Origin: Desulfosarcina ovata subsp. ovata
GTDB taxonomy: Bacteria > Desulfobacterota > Desulfobacteria > Desulfobacterales > Desulfosarcinaceae
Length of the DNA: 64,000 nt
Assembly (NCBI RefSeq): GCF_009689005.1
Contig: NZ_AP021879.1
Location: forward strand, 558,001 to 622,000
Direction: 5' to 3'
Shown: one piece after another, positions 1-9,208 of the stretch
Position numbering within the stretch: the first letter of the stretch is position 1
How the letters are laid out: each line of letters begins with the position of its first letter
Translations under genes and position numbers: made by a program
The notes under the pieces: generated by a model
Database searches by the model: none
Told to the model about the DNA's origin: nothing
Seen by the model: the letters and a program-made list of their open reading frames with translations, nothing else

Positions 1-1
1 G

Positions 2-2188
2 CGCTTTAGCGTGGTCACCAAATCGCCGCTTACCGGCATCATGCTCAGCGCCTCCTGTGGCGGCCCTTTCGGCATGGCTTACAAAACCGCCGGTTACGAC
101 GGCCTGCTGATTACCGGCAAGGCGACCTCGCCGGTGGTTGTGGTAGTGGATGAAGACGGGGCCAGAATCTCGAACGGCAGCCATTTGTGGGGACTGAATA
201 CCCAAGACACCCAGCAGCGGGTCAACCCGGAAGGAAAGGCCGGCGTCCTGGCCATCGGACCGGCCGGTGAGAACGGTGTGCGATTTGCCAACGTTGCCTC
301 CGGTCACCGGTTTGTGGGGCGTGGTGGCGTGGGCGCGGTGATGGGCGCCAAAAATCTCAAGGCCATCGTTGCCCGGGGCAAACATTGCAAGATCGTTCCC
401 GCCGATCCGAAACGTTTTGTCAAAGCCAAAAAACGGGCGTCCGCCTACATTGCCAGGAACCCAACGACAGCCGATGACTACCGCCATTTCGGGACGGCCA
501 GCCACGTCAAGTGGTGTAACGCCGCCGGTATTCTGCCGGTACGCAATTTCAGCCGGGGAAGCCACCCGCAGGCGGATCAGGTCTCCGGTGAAACCATGCG
601 CCAGCGCTACAACAGTCGCCCGCGGACTTGCAAACCCTGCTCGATTATGTGTGGCCACAAAGGGACCCTGCCCGACGGGACCACCTGCCAGGTTCCGGAA
701 TATGAAAGCCTCGGCCTTCTGGGGCCCAACCTGGGAATCTTCGAGCCGGATGCCATTGCTCGGCTCAACGAGCGATGCGGCCTGCTGGGCCTGGATACCA
801 TTTCAGCGGGAGCGGTCCTGGCCTGGTGTATGGAGGCCGGTGAAAAGGGGCTGATCCAAACCGAACTGAAGTTCGGCAGTGTTGACGGCCTCCACCAGGC
901 CCTGGACGACATGGCCCACCGTAACGGCTGGGGCGATCAGATGGCCGATGGCACCCGGTGCCTTGCCGAAAGGTACGGCGGCAGCGATTTTGCCATCCAT
1001 GTCAAGGGACTGGAAGTGCCGGCCTATGATCCCCGGGGCTCGTGGGGACAGGGATTGGCCTATGCCGTGGCCAATCGCGGTGCCTGCCACCTCTCTGCGG
1101 GCATGTTTGCCCTGGAGGTGACCTTTGGCCTGCTCGATCCGTATACTCCCCGCGGCAAGGCCCGATTTGTCCGATTTTTCGAAAACCTCTATGCCGCGGT
1201 CAACTCCCTGGTCACCTGCCAGTTTACCGCCTTCGCTTACACGCTGGAGCCGCCGGTGGTGAAATACACCCCTGCCTGGCTCCTTCGCTGGATCATGCGG
1301 TACCTGCCGTGGCTCGCCATCGGACTCACCGATGTCAGTGTCTATTCGGCGCTCTGGCGGTCGGTCACCGGTGAAAAACTGAACCAGTGGCAGCTTCTTT
1401 CCGCCGGTGCCCGCATCCATGTGCTGGAACGTCTGATGAATACCGGTGATGGCATTTCGCGCAAGGACGACACCCTTCCGCAACGGATGCTGACCCAGGC
1501 GCGCGGCGACGATCCCGAAGGCCGCACGGTTCCGCTGCAGTCCATGCTGGACGACTACTACCGGTTGCGCGGATACGACCTGCTGGGAATCCCGACGAAG
1601 AAAATCCTCTCACGACTGGGCATCGAGCCCAAATGGGAACGCCACACCGATTCCCGGATCGCGCATTTCAAACTGACCCGTCCCAAGGGCAAACGGCTGA
1701 AGCGGCTCTATCTGAGCGTGTTGTTCTGGTTTGTCGGCCGGGCCGTTGAGGCGGGGCCAAGGGTGGACCGTGACGTCCGCCAGATCTGTGCCGCCCTTCC
1801 CGAGGGATTGACTTTTTCCCTGGGAGTCGCGCCGGACGGCCCGGCCATGATCGTGGGCAAGGACCGGCGGGGTAAAATTCGCTACTGGGGAGGTGACACC
1901 ACCGACCGCCTCATCGACGTCAAACTGACCATCAAGAATATCGAAGCGGCCATGCTGCTCTTCACATTCCGGGAAGCCACCACCACTGCCGTGGCCCGAA
2001 ACCGCTTGATCGTTGACGGCGATATTGGTATTGCCTGCAGCGTCGTACGTATACTGGACGTGGTGGAGACCTTCCTGCTCCCCAAGGCACTGGCCCGCCT
2101 GGCGGTTCGGCGCTATCCGAATTGGTCGCCTCTTCGCAAATACGGCGGGCGCATCCTGATTTATTTGCGTGCCGTTCTGGGGGTGTAG
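2..2188 (+). CDS. Aldehyde:ferredoxin oxidoreductase (tungsten AOR family) with C-terminal SCP2-like domain, 5'-truncated
   Basis: Predicted to oxidise aldehydes to acids (or the reverse) with ferredoxin, using a tungstopterin and a 4Fe-4S cluster. The frame is open to the window edge and begins at SVVTKSPLTG, so roughly the first 80-100 residues of the AOR N domain are missing. Numbering from the GTG at 11: the AOR signature GRGGVGAVMGAKNLKAIV lies near 103-120, and the cluster motif CxxCxxxC is at Cys207, Cys210 and Cys214. A likely fourth ligand is the Cys of SLVTCQF near 400, and the late AOR motif RKDDTLP is also present. Normal AOR homology ends near residue 545. The last 160 residues or so read like an SCP2-type lipid-carrier domain (motifs DGPAMIV and VDGDIGIA). 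This tail is unusual and suggests a hydrophobic substrate. Two alcohol dehydrogenases follow. The AOR call is secure; the tail assignment is by eye. Confidence 0.9.
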   Translation, partial: RFSVVTKSPLTGIMLSASCGGPFGMAYKTAGYDGLLITGKATSPVVVVVDEDGARISNGSHLWGLNTQDTQQRVNPEGKAGVLAIGPAGENGVRFANVASGHRFVGRGGVGAVMGAKNLKAIVARGKHCKIVPADPKRFVKAKKRASAYIARNPTTADDYRHFGTASHVKWCNAAGILPVRNFSRGSHPQADQVSGETMRQRYNSRPRTCKPCSIMCGHKGTLPDGTTCQVPEYESLGLLGPNLGIFEPDAIARLNERCGLLGLDTISAGAVLAWCMEAGEKGLIQTELKFGSVDGLHQALDDMAHRNGWGDQMADGTRCLAERYGGSDFAIHVKGLEVPAYDPRGSWGQGLAYAVANRGACHLSAGMFALEVTFGLLDPYTPRGKARFVRFFENLYAAVNSLVTCQFTAFAYTLEPPVVKYTPAWLLRWIMRYLPWLAIGLTDVSVYSALWRSVTGEKLNQWQLLSAGARIHVLERLMNTGDGISRKDDTLPQRMLTQARGDDPEGRTVPLQSMLDDYYRLRGYDLLGIPTKKILSRLGIEPKWERHTDSRIAHFKLTRPKGKRLKRLYLSVLFWFVGRAVEAGPRVDRDVRQICAALPEGLTFSLGVAPDGPAMIVGKDRRGKIRYWGGDTTDRLIDVKLTIKNIEAAMLLFTFREATTTAVARNRLIVDGDIGIACSVVRILDVVETFLLPKALARLAVRRYPNWSPLRKYGGRILIYLRAVLGV

Positions 2189-2230
2189 GCCTGATCGGAA
2201 GCGTGACTTTACCAGCAAGGAGGGGACGCA

Positions 2231-3397
2231 TTGGCTGAAGCGTTTTCTTTTTTCTCTCCCCTTAAAATCAATTGCGGCAGTCATGCCTTGGACCATCTGC
2301 CCTTTGAACTGTCCGTCCATGGTGCCCGGGCACCGTTGATCCTGGCGAGCCCGGAGCAGATCGATCGGCCTCGTCTGGCCAAGGTGGTCAATGCGTTCAA
2401 GACGTCCGGCCTGACCCTGGGTATCTATGATCGACTTGCTGATCGTCCGGAAGCGGATCTGATTCCGCTTCTCACCCAAATGTTCCGTGACGGGAACTGT
2501 GACAGCCTGGTTGCCGTGGGCAGCGGAGCCGTCGTGGATGCGGCCAAATGCCTCAACCTGGTCGTACCGGCGGATCCGTTTAACGGAAAAAGGGACCGTG
2601 ACCGTCTGCGTCCATTGATGCTGGTGGCCGTACCGGGCGGTAACGGGGACGAGGCGACCGGCTACGCCAGCGACGGGAAGCAGCGCCTGGCCTCTGCGGA
2701 ACTGGTTCCATCGGTTGTTTTTATCGATCCGGAAATGATGCATCTGTCCGATGAACGCGCGATCGTCAATGCTGCGCTGGTGGCGCTGGTGCATGCTGTC
2801 GAGGCCTTCCTGGAAGATTCCATCGGACCGCCCGGCCATGCCTACGCCATTGCCGCCATTGGCTTGATCGTGGAAAACCTGCCGGTGGTGCTGCACAGCA
2901 ACGGGGCTGAGCGACGGCGTTGCCTGCAAGGGCTGGTCAACGGTCAGGTGGCGGCCGGCATTGCGTTTTATGCGGCTGAACCGGGGATTTGCCACGGCCT
3001 GAGTCTGCGTTTAAAAGCGGCGACATCACTTCCCGAAGGTTTTCTGATGGCAACCCTGCTGCCCCATCTGCTCGAAATCGCAGCGAGCGTGAAACCGCAG
3101 GCGGTTGGCCGTCTGCTCGATCCCATTGCCGGCAGTGAAGTCCACGCGCTGACAGCCGATGAATTGAAGGCGGCCCGGGCAACCGCCCGGATCTGGGAAT
3201 TTTTCGAATCCCTTAATGCCGAGATGGCCCTGCCGGTTCCCACTTCATTGGCGGATGCCGGAATCAGCGAGGCCCAACTCAATCGGATACTGTCCACCGA
3301 TAGCGCCGCACTTCAGGACGATGCCGTGAAACAGATGGTTGCTCGTGCCCAAAAAGGGATTTGTCTGGTGGATGACCCCGCAAGGATTGATGCATGA
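2231..3397 (+). CDS. Iron-type alcohol dehydrogenase homologue with degenerate active site
   Basis: A 388-residue protein of the group III (iron-containing) alcohol dehydrogenase fold. It starts at TTG 2231 behind a clear GGAGG. The family landmarks are recognisable but eroded. The NAD motif GGGSxxDTAK reads GSGAVVDAAK, and PTTAGTGSE reads VPGGNGDEA. The metal Asp of AMDALTHAIEAY is Val in ALVALVHAVEAF. In the last ligand region, the His of PHG is Glu (LPEGF) and the middle catalytic His is Leu. Only two of the expected His residues remain. It overlaps the next, canonical dehydrogenase by an ATGA, so it may be a non-catalytic partner subunit. Alternatives are a different cofactor or a decaying paralogue; the intact frame argues against simple decay. 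Confidence 0.8.
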   Translation: MAEAFSFFSPLKINCGSHALDHLPFELSVHGARAPLILASPEQIDRPRLAKVVNAFKTSGLTLGIYDRLADRPEADLIPLLTQMFRDGNCDSLVAVGSGAVVDAAKCLNLVVPADPFNGKRDRDRLRPLMLVAVPGGNGDEATGYASDGKQRLASAELVPSVVFIDPEMMHLSDERAIVNAALVALVHAVEAFLEDSIGPPGHAYAIAAIGLIVENLPVVLHSNGAERRRCLQGLVNGQVAAGIAFYAAEPGICHGLSLRLKAATSLPEGFLMATLLPHLLEIAASVKPQAVGRLLDPIAGSEVHALTADELKAARATARIWEFFESLNAEMALPVPTSLADAGISEAQLNRILSTDSAALQDDAVKQMVARAQKGICLVDDPARIDA

Positions 3398-4644
3398 CGA
3401 TACCGGGGTACTACGAATTTTTCTGTCCGGTAAGAACCGCGGCCGGTCATCAAGTCTTGGAGCAGATCCCGCAACTGCTTGGCGATCTGAATGTCAGGCG
3501 TCCGATGATCATCACCGATAAGGGCGTTACCGGAGCCGGTATTGTGGATGTGCTAAAATCCGCCATGGGACCGGCGGTGGAGATCGGGGCCATGGATGAT
3601 ACGGTCCCGCCGGATTCCGATTTGGCGGTGGTTGGGCATCTGGCCGGCGTCTACCGGGAAAACCGGTGTGATGCCATTCTGGCCGTGGGCGGGGGATCGG
3701 TAATGGACACGGCCAAAGGGGTCAATATCCTCGTTTCCGAAAATGGCGATAATCTGAAAGCCTTTGAAGGCGCCGGGAAACTGACCCGGCCACTGCGCCC
3801 CCTGATCGCCATCCCCACCACCGCCGGAACCGGCTCCGAAGCGACGCGGGTGACCATGATCAAAGATCATGTGCAGAAACGGGAAATCATCTTCAATTCA
3901 CCGTTTTTGCTGCCGGATGTGGCGATTCTTGATCCGCGGATGACCCTGAGCCTGCCGCCGGCAATCACGGCGGCCACGGCCATGGATGCCCTGAGCCATG
4001 CCGTGGAGGCCTATATCTGCCTGGCCAAAAACCCCCTTAGCGACGCCCATGCATTGATGGCCATTGAATTGATTGGCCAGAATCTTCTGCCCGTGGTAGA
4101 CCAGCCGGACAATGCGGACGGTCGCCTGGCCCTGGCCCTGGGCGCCCACCTGGCCGGTATGGCCTTCTCCAATTCCATGGTGGGGATGGTGCACACCCTG
4201 GGCCATGCGGTCGGCGCTGTCTGCGGGGTACCCCACGGCACCTGTATGGCGATCCTGCTTCCCTATGGGCTGGAATACAACATGCACAAATGCGCTCACT
4301 GGATCGCTGAACTCCTTTTTCCACTGGCCGGCGCGCAGGTGGTGGCCCGGACACCGGTGCATCTTCGGGAAAGGCAGGTGGTGGCGGCCATCCGGCAGTT
4401 GAACCAGCGGCTGCACCGGAAAACCGGTGGCCGTCACGCCCGCTGTTTCAAGGAAGTGACCGGTCCGGACGGCAGTGCCCAGGTACCGATCGAACGGCTA
4501 TCGGATATCGCCGACAACGCATTGAACGATGGCTCCATTTTTTACAATCCCGAAGAACTGGACCGTGAAGATCTGCTGATGGTCATGTCTCACGCCTGGG
4601 AGGGTACCCCTTTGGATCAAAACCGAGTCATCAAAGGAAATTGA
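3394..4644 (+). CDS. Iron-containing alcohol dehydrogenase
   Basis: A 416-residue group III alcohol dehydrogenase, expected to interconvert an alcohol and an aldehyde with NAD(P). All hallmarks are intact: [11 protein letters not shown] for dinucleotide binding, [11 protein letters not shown], the metal Asp and His in [12 protein letters not shown], and the His residues in [10 protein letters not shown] and VPHG. An insertion near residues 310-360 (rich in Arg, His and Gly) is longer than in FucO-like enzymes of about 385 residues. The ATG overlaps the stop of the degenerate paralogue (ATGA), which implies translational coupling. With the upstream AOR the set can be read as alcohol to aldehyde to acid conversion. 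Substrate specificity cannot be read from the sequence. Confidence 0.92.
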   Translation: MTIPGYYEFFCPVRTAAGHQVLEQIPQLLGDLNVRRPMIITDKGVTGAGIVDVLKSAMGPAVEIGAMDDTVPPDSDLAVVGHLAGVYRENRCDAILAVGGGSVMDTAKGVNILVSENGDNLKAFEGAGKLTRPLRPLIAIPTTAGTGSEATRVTMIKDHVQKREIIFNSPFLLPDVAILDPRMTLSLPPAITAATAMDALSHAVEAYICLAKNPLSDAHALMAIELIGQNLLPVVDQPDNADGRLALALGAHLAGMAFSNSMVGMVHTLGHAVGAVCGVPHGTCMAILLPYGLEYNMHKCAHWIAELLFPLAGAQVVARTPVHLRERQVVAAIRQLNQRLHRKTGGRHARCFKEVTGPDGSAQVPIERLSDIADNALNDGSIFYNPEELDREDLLMVMSHAWEGTPLDQNRVIKGN

Positions 4645-4652
4645 ACCATACC

Positions 4653-5144
4653 ATGACCGACGCGACAAAAAATGTTTACCACCGCACCTATCCCATCTCT
4701 TGGGAACAGCTGCACCGTGACGCCCGCGCACTGTCCTGGCGTCTGCATGAAATGGGCCCCTGGCAGGGAATCATCGCCATTACCCGGGGAGGGCTCGTCC
4801 CGGCCGCCATCATCGCCCGAGAACTGGAAATCCGACTGGTTGACACGATCTGTATCGCGAGCTACGCTGGTCGCGATCAGGGAGAAATCCAGGTGCTCAA
4901 ACCCACTTCCGGTGATGGTACAGGCTGGCTATTGGTCGATGATCTGGTGGATACGGGCAAAACCGCCCGACTGGTTCGCAAAATGGTTCCCAAGGCCCAT
5001 TTCGCCACGATTTACGCCAAACCGGCCGGTCGTCCACTGGTGGACACCTTCATGACCGAGGTGAGTCAGGACACCTGGATTCTGTTTCCCTGGGATTCGG
5101 AAATTCAGTTTGTACAACCCATTGTTGAACGGAACAATACATAA
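4653..5144 (+). CDS. gpt: Xanthine-guanine phosphoribosyltransferase
   Basis: A purine-salvage enzyme that transfers phosphoribose from PRPP to xanthine or guanine. The 163-residue protein aligns along its length with E. coli Gpt: SRGGLVP-like [19 protein letters not shown], the PRPP loop [13 protein letters not shown], and the Gpt-specific [19 protein letters not shown] and [12 protein letters not shown] 4653 was chosen. A TTG at 4641 that overlaps the upstream stop would add four residues and cannot be excluded, because AGGA lies only a few bases before it. The gene is probably co-transcribed with the dehydrogenases, although the functional link is unclear. Confidence 0.92.
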   Translation: MTDATKNVYHRTYPISWEQLHRDARALSWRLHEMGPWQGIIAITRGGLVPAAIIARELEIRLVDTICIASYAGRDQGEIQVLKPTSGDGTGWLLVDDLVDTGKTARLVRKMVPKAHFATIYAKPAGRPLVDTFMTEVSQDTWILFPWDSEIQFVQPIVERNNT

Positions 5145-5188
5145 TTTTAAGAAATACTCCGACGGGAGAAATGAAGGAGGGTCGTGCC

Positions 5189-6148
5189 ATGCGAATCGGG
5201 GTAATGACTTGTGCTATCGTCGTCATTCTGATGGGATGCGCCCATCTGGAAATCAAGAAAAATGTGGACGGGCTCAACACCATCCAAGCCGGGGATACAC
5301 TTGAATCGATTTTGAAACGGTTGGGGCCGCCGGATTTCAGCCATGATATCAGCAATGAGCGCAAAGTGGTATATTACCAGACCCAATCGTCCGGATTGTC
5401 CGGTGCGCCATTGACGGAAGCCCTTTGTACGGCCGTGGCATTAGAAAATGGACGGGTCGTGGCCGTTGGCGAGGACCCGAGCGCACGCTGGACAAGCGAG
5501 GAAAACGAGCGCAAACGCCTGTCCGAGGAGGCCGAGCGGGACCGGCTTGAAAAGGAGCGGACCGCCGCTGCCGCGCAAAAGGCGGAGGCTGAGAGAAGAG
5601 AAAAAATCATTGCGCTCGAGAAAGCGGTAAAACCGGTTCCCGCCGCAAATGCCGCGCTGAACTTGAAACTGTACCGCCAATTGCTTGATTTGGACCCGCA
5701 GAATGCCCGTTACCAGAAAAAAGTGGCCTACTACAATAATCGAATGGCCAGACAGGCAAAAACCAGGCATGTGCGTGCCCGACTATCCGCAAAGGAAAAA
5801 CAACGCATCGCCTGGGAGAAATCCCGCGAGAAGCGAAATAAAATGCTTCGGCAATACACCGGTAACGGCATTGCGGAGATGGCCGTGCATGATATGGGCG
5901 GCGGCGCACTATATGTCTGGGTAAAAAACATCAGCCAGCAGATTATTACCACCCATCCCGACCATTTCACGCTGATTGACCGGTCGGGCCAGCGGATCCC
6001 CTGCCACAGCAGCGAAACCCTGGACAGTGTGCTGGAACCGGGAAGTATCTCCCATGGCAAAATCGAATACGATCAAAAGCGGGTACCCAAGACACTGATT
6101 TTCGAAAACGGCGAGTCGGGACGCGTCGCCAAATCATTTGACGGATGA
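5189..6148 (+). CDS. Putative lipoprotein with SmpA/BamE-like N-terminus and charged coiled-coil
   Basis: A 319-residue lipoprotein. ATG 5189 has GGAGG upstream and gives a signal peptide ending in a lipobox, LMGC-A. Residues 35-85 resemble the SmpA/BamE fold (IQAGDTLESILKRLGPPDF). Residues 105-145 are a highly charged helix rich in Glu, Arg and Lys. A basic segment follows, and then a C-terminal beta-rich region (VWVKNISQQIITTHPDHFTL) that resembles a DUF4352-type immunoglobulin-like domain. It probably sits in an envelope membrane. No enzymatic motif is seen and the specific role is unknown. A strong hairpin terminator follows. Confidence 0.7.
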   Translation: MRIGVMTCAIVVILMGCAHLEIKKNVDGLNTIQAGDTLESILKRLGPPDFSHDISNERKVVYYQTQSSGLSGAPLTEALCTAVALENGRVVAVGEDPSARWTSEENERKRLSEEAERDRLEKERTAAAAQKAEAERREKIIALEKAVKPVPAANAALNLKLYRQLLDLDPQNARYQKKVAYYNNRMARQAKTRHVRARLSAKEKQRIAWEKSREKRNKMLRQYTGNGIAEMAVHDMGGGALYVWVKNISQQIITTHPDHFTLIDRSGQRIPCHSSETLDSVLEPGSISHGKIEYDQKRVPKTLIFENGESGRVAKSFDG

Positions 6149-6173
6149 TTCGTTTTTTACCGAGCACATACAA

Positions 6174-6208
6174 AGCGACCGGTTGATGGATCAACCGAAC
6201 GCTTTTTT
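6174..6208. terminator. Rho-independent terminator between convergent genes
   Basis: The inverted repeat has arms CGGTTGAT and ATCAACCG around a GG loop, extended by AGCG and CGCT, and is followed on the plus strand by six T. It lies between the lipoprotein gene and the convergently transcribed dctM, and the T-run overlaps the dctM stop codon. It should end the plus-strand operon and could work weakly in the other direction. Confidence 0.8.
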
Positions 6209-7511
6209 ATTTCATCAATCCCGGCAGGAAAAGCGCAATCTGGGGGAAGGGGATCATGATCCCCACACCAAGGATCAGGGCCACCAGCATGGGGATAACG
6301 CCTTTAAAAATGGTTTCCAGGGGGACTGTGCGCGCCACCCCGCTGACCACGTATACATTGACGCCGACCGGCGGGGTAATGACACCGATCTGAGTGACCA
6401 GAACAATAATTACGCCAAACCACATGGGATCGAATCCCATGGAAACGATCACCGGATAGAAAATAGGAACGGTCAGCATGATAAGGGCCAGGGAATCGAT
6501 AAAGCACCCGCCCAGCAGGTAGACGACAATGATCAAAGCCATCACGACAGAGGCGGGCAGGTTGAAACCGGTAACCCAGTTGGCCACGTCGAAAGGGATT
6601 CGCGTAATGGCCAGAAAATGGCCGAAGATTGTGGCACCGGCCACAATGACCAGCACCATGCATGAGATCCGTGTGGTTTCGGAAAGGGCCTGGATAAGCC
6701 CCCGAAAGGTAATGTTGCGCCTGACAGCGGCGATGATAAGGGTACCCATGGCACCGATGGCACCGGCTTCGGTCGGCGTAAAAATCCCGAAAAAAAGTCC
6801 GCCCATGACCATGGCGAAGAGCAGCAGGGTTTCCAGGAGTCCGGAAAGGGAGGCCATTTTCTCTTTGAGGGTGGTCCGGGGGCCCCTGGGGGCCAGTTCC
6901 GGTTTCAGGCTGGACCAGATCACCACCGCCAGAACAAACAGCACCGTCAGCAGGATCCCCGGAACAATACCGGCCATGAACAGCTCCCCGATGGATTGTT
7001 CGGTCATGATCCCATAAATAATGAACACCACGCTGGGCGGAATGAGGATGCCCAGGCTGCCACCGGCCGCCACCACACCCGTGGCCAGGCTGTCGTGGTA
7101 GTGATATTTTTTCATTTCCGGCAGGGTTACCGCCGCCATGGTTGCCGCCGTGGCATTGGTGGAACCGCAGATGGCCGAAAAACCGGTGCAGGCACCCAGA
7201 GTGGCAACGGCCATCCCACCGGGCCAATGACCGATGAAGGTGTAAGCCACCTTGAACAGCCGGCTGCTGATCCCGGAATGGAAGGCGATTTGGCCCATGA
7301 GGATAAAAAGCGGAATCACCGTCAGGTTGTAGGATCCGAAAACATCGAGCAGGTCCTTGGCCGCGAGACTGAGCGCCGCGTCAGCGGATACCAGATAACC
7401 AAAACCGCTGACGCCCAGAAGGGCCATCAGAAAACCGACGGGCATTTTTGTGAAAATCAGGACGAACAACAAAACGAGGCCGGCAATGCCGGCCATGGTG
7501 GGGCTCATCAT
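6207..7511 (-). CDS. dctM: TRAP transporter large permease
   Basis: A 434-residue DctM/SiaM-type integral membrane subunit of a tripartite ATP-independent periplasmic transporter, which drives uptake with a sodium or proton gradient. About 12 hydrophobic segments are visible. Family landmarks include FTKMPVGFLMALLG near the N-terminus, FSAICGSTNATAATMAAVTLPEM, AGGSLGILIPPSVVFIIYG, and PTEAGAIGA in the second half. AAAAGGAG lies just upstream of the start. It is the last gene of the dctP-dctQ-dctM operon. The substrate (an organic acid or similar) cannot be inferred from the permease. Confidence 0.95.
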   Translation of the reverse strand: MMSPTMAGIAGLVLLFVLIFTKMPVGFLMALLGVSGFGYLVSADAALSLAAKDLLDVFGSYNLTVIPLFILMGQIAFHSGISSRLFKVAYTFIGHWPGGMAVATLGACTGFSAICGSTNATAATMAAVTLPEMKKYHYHDSLATGVVAAGGSLGILIPPSVVFIIYGIMTEQSIGELFMAGIVPGILLTVLFVLAVVIWSSLKPELAPRGPRTTLKEKMASLSGLLETLLLFAMVMGGLFFGIFTPTEAGAIGAMGTLIIAAVRRNITFRGLIQALSETTRISCMVLVIVAGATIFGHFLAITRIPFDVANWVTGFNLPASVVMALIIVVYLLGGCFIDSLALIMLTVPIFYPVIVSMGFDPMWFGVIIVLVTQIGVITPPVGVNVYVVSGVARTVPLETIFKGVIPMLVALILGVGIMIPFPQIALFLPGLMK

Positions 7512-7565
7512 GCGCTCCTTTTGTGGGTCACAGCGGGGCTGCCAACAAGCAGGGCGGGGCTGCGG

Positions 7566-8078
7566 TTAGGTGCACTCAGGATTCCTTGCCGTAACAGGAT
7601 TTATCGCTTTAAGGGACCAGACCGCACAATTCACGTAAAGGACGATCGCCAGCATGGCACATCCCGCGGCGATCCCATAAACAAACGGATGAACCGGCAT
7701 CTGCAGGGTCATGGAGACTTCCCCGCTGGCCTTCAGGTCCCGGGCGAAAAGGATGCATTGGCGGCAGATCACCGAAAAAAGCAGGGCGCAGATACCGGCG
7801 TTGAGGGCTTCAACCGCATAACGTAGTCTGCGGGAGAGCCGTTGGACGAGAAAATCAACCGCGATATGCCCCTGATCCACAGAAGTCCGCGCCAGGGAGA
7901 AGGAGATAAAAATCGCCCCCAGCATGCCCACCACTTCGTAGGCCCCCGGAATGGGGTGACGGAAAAGGCGCAACAGCACATCCAGACAGGTCAGTGTCAT
8001 CATCGCCACCACGGCGATCATGGCGATGCCATTGAAAAAAGCGGCCAGCCGTTCTACCACCTGTTCAATCCGGTTCAC
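7566..8078 (-). CDS. dctQ: TRAP transporter small permease
   Basis: The small membrane subunit (170 residues) that pairs with DctM. Four hydrophobic segments are visible, with family motifs DVLLRLFRHPIPGAYEVVG and DQGHIAVDF. GTG 8078 was chosen because AAGGA sits seven bases upstream. An in-frame GTG at 8093 lies on top of that ribosome-binding site and is less likely. It lies between dctP and dctM. Confidence 0.92.
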   Translation of the reverse strand: MNRIEQVVERLAAFFNGIAMIAVVAMMTLTCLDVLLRLFRHPIPGAYEVVGMLGAIFISFSLARTSVDQGHIAVDFLVQRLSRRLRYAVEALNAGICALLFSVICRQCILFARDLKASGEVSMTLQMPVHPFVYGIAAGCAMLAIVLYVNCAVWSLKAINPVTARNPECT

Positions 8079-8110
8079 GAAACCATCCTTCACCGATTTT
8101 TTCCTCGATA

Positions 8111-9130
8111 TCAGTTCTGACCCCCGACCGCCTTTGTCAGCATCTCGACATACATGCGACCATCCAGGCCTTTGTCCGTTGCAGCAACGATGTAATCATC
8201 GATAATGGGGCGTACTTTTTCTTTCCAGGCATGGCTCTCTTCCTTGCTTAGGGGCAGGACCGCGTTGCCCAGGCTGACCGAATAATCACGGCCTTCCTGA
8301 TCATTCTGGTCCCAGCGTTTTCCATGCACATCGATCCATTTCCGGCTGGTAGTGTCGAAAATATTCTGAATTTCCGGATCCAGGGAATCCCATTTGGATC
8401 GGTTCATGACGACAAACATGGCGGTGGTATAGCCCACGTTATGGCAGTCGGTGGTATACTTGATCACTTCGGCCTGGCGCCAGCCCTTGAGAACCTCGAT
8501 GGGGCCGAATGTTCCTTCAACCACGCCTTTCTGAAGGGATTCATAGGTGGCGCCCTGGGGCATGGCCACGGGAACGCCGCCAAGGGCTTCAACGACTTTC
8601 GCGCTGAGGCCTGTGGAGCGAATTTTCAAACTGGACAGATCGGCCAGGGTGCTGACCGGCTTGCGGGTATGCAGCAAGCCGGGACCGTGGGCGTGAAGAT
8701 AAAGGACCTTGACGTCATCCATTTCGTTTGGTTTGAACTGGTTGTAAAACGTATTGGCCACACGTGTGGCGGTCATGCCGTCTGGATATCCCAACGGCAG
8801 GTCCAGCGCTTCCATTACCAGGAATCGTCCGCGGGTATAGGCGAAACAGGACATGCCGATATCGGAAATCCCCTTGACCACACCATCATAACATTGATTG
8901 GCCTTGGTGAGCGTGCCTCCCGGAAAAACGGTGATTTTGACCTTACCGCCGGTAAGGCGTTCGATCTCTTCGGCCCACGCCATTCCAGCCAGACATTGAC
9001 CATGGGTAGACGGAAAGAAAATACTGTACGTCAAATGGATCGATTTTGCCGCATTGGCAGCCGAAAGCATGCCGAGGGAGGCAAGGAAAGACAACATCAG
9101 GCTCAGGACGAACAGGCGAAAGGGATTCAT
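8111..9130 (-). CDS. dctP: TRAP transporter periplasmic substrate-binding protein
   Basis: A DctP-family solute receptor of 339 residues. ATG 9130 is preceded by AAAAGGAG and gives a classical signal peptide ending near SAANAA. Family features are visible: LTGGKVKITVFPGGTL, GISDIGMSCFAYTRGRF, LSSLKIRSTGLSAKVVEALGG, and VPVAMPQGATYESLQKGVVEG. The conserved Arg of KIRSTG would bind a ligand carboxylate. It delivers substrate to DctQM. The first gene of the operon, it is probably controlled by the TyrR-like activator at 10.2-11.7 kb, though that link rests on proximity only. Confidence 0.93.
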   Translation of the reverse strand: MNPFRLFVLSLMLSFLASLGMLSAANAAKSIHLTYSIFFPSTHGQCLAGMAWAEEIERLTGGKVKITVFPGGTLTKANQCYDGVVKGISDIGMSCFAYTRGRFLVMEALDLPLGYPDGMTATRVANTFYNQFKPNEMDDVKVLYLHAHGPGLLHTRKPVSTLADLSSLKIRSTGLSAKVVEALGGVPVAMPQGATYESLQKGVVEGTFGPIEVLKGWRQAEVIKYTTDCHNVGYTTAMFVVMNRSKWDSLDPEIQNIFDTTSRKWIDVHGKRWDQNDQEGRDYSVSLGNAVLPLSKEESHAWKEKVRPIIDDYIVAATDKGLDGRMYVEMLTKAVGGQN

Positions 9131-9159
9131 GGATGCTCCTTTTGGGCTACTGTTGAACT

Positions 9160-9176
9160 GCAAATTCAGGTGCCAA
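9160..9176 (-). promoter_or_regulatory. Possible sigma54-like promoter for dctPQM (spacing one base too long)
   Basis: On the minus strand, TGGCAC and TTTGCA stand 30-46 bases upstream of the dctP start. This resembles the -24/-12 sigma54 consensus TGGCAC-N5-TTGC, but there are 11 rather than 10 bases between GG and GC. That spacing normally abolishes activity. It is noted because a sigma54 activator is encoded nearby. Confidence 0.25.
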
Positions 9177-9208
9177 CTTGGAATCAACGATGCACTGATA
9201 ACTGATTA

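Noticed and set aside
1610-2995. A 461-codon minus-strand open frame opposite the AOR and first dehydrogenase
   Set aside because: Antisense to two recognised enzymes, with shadow composition and no domain.
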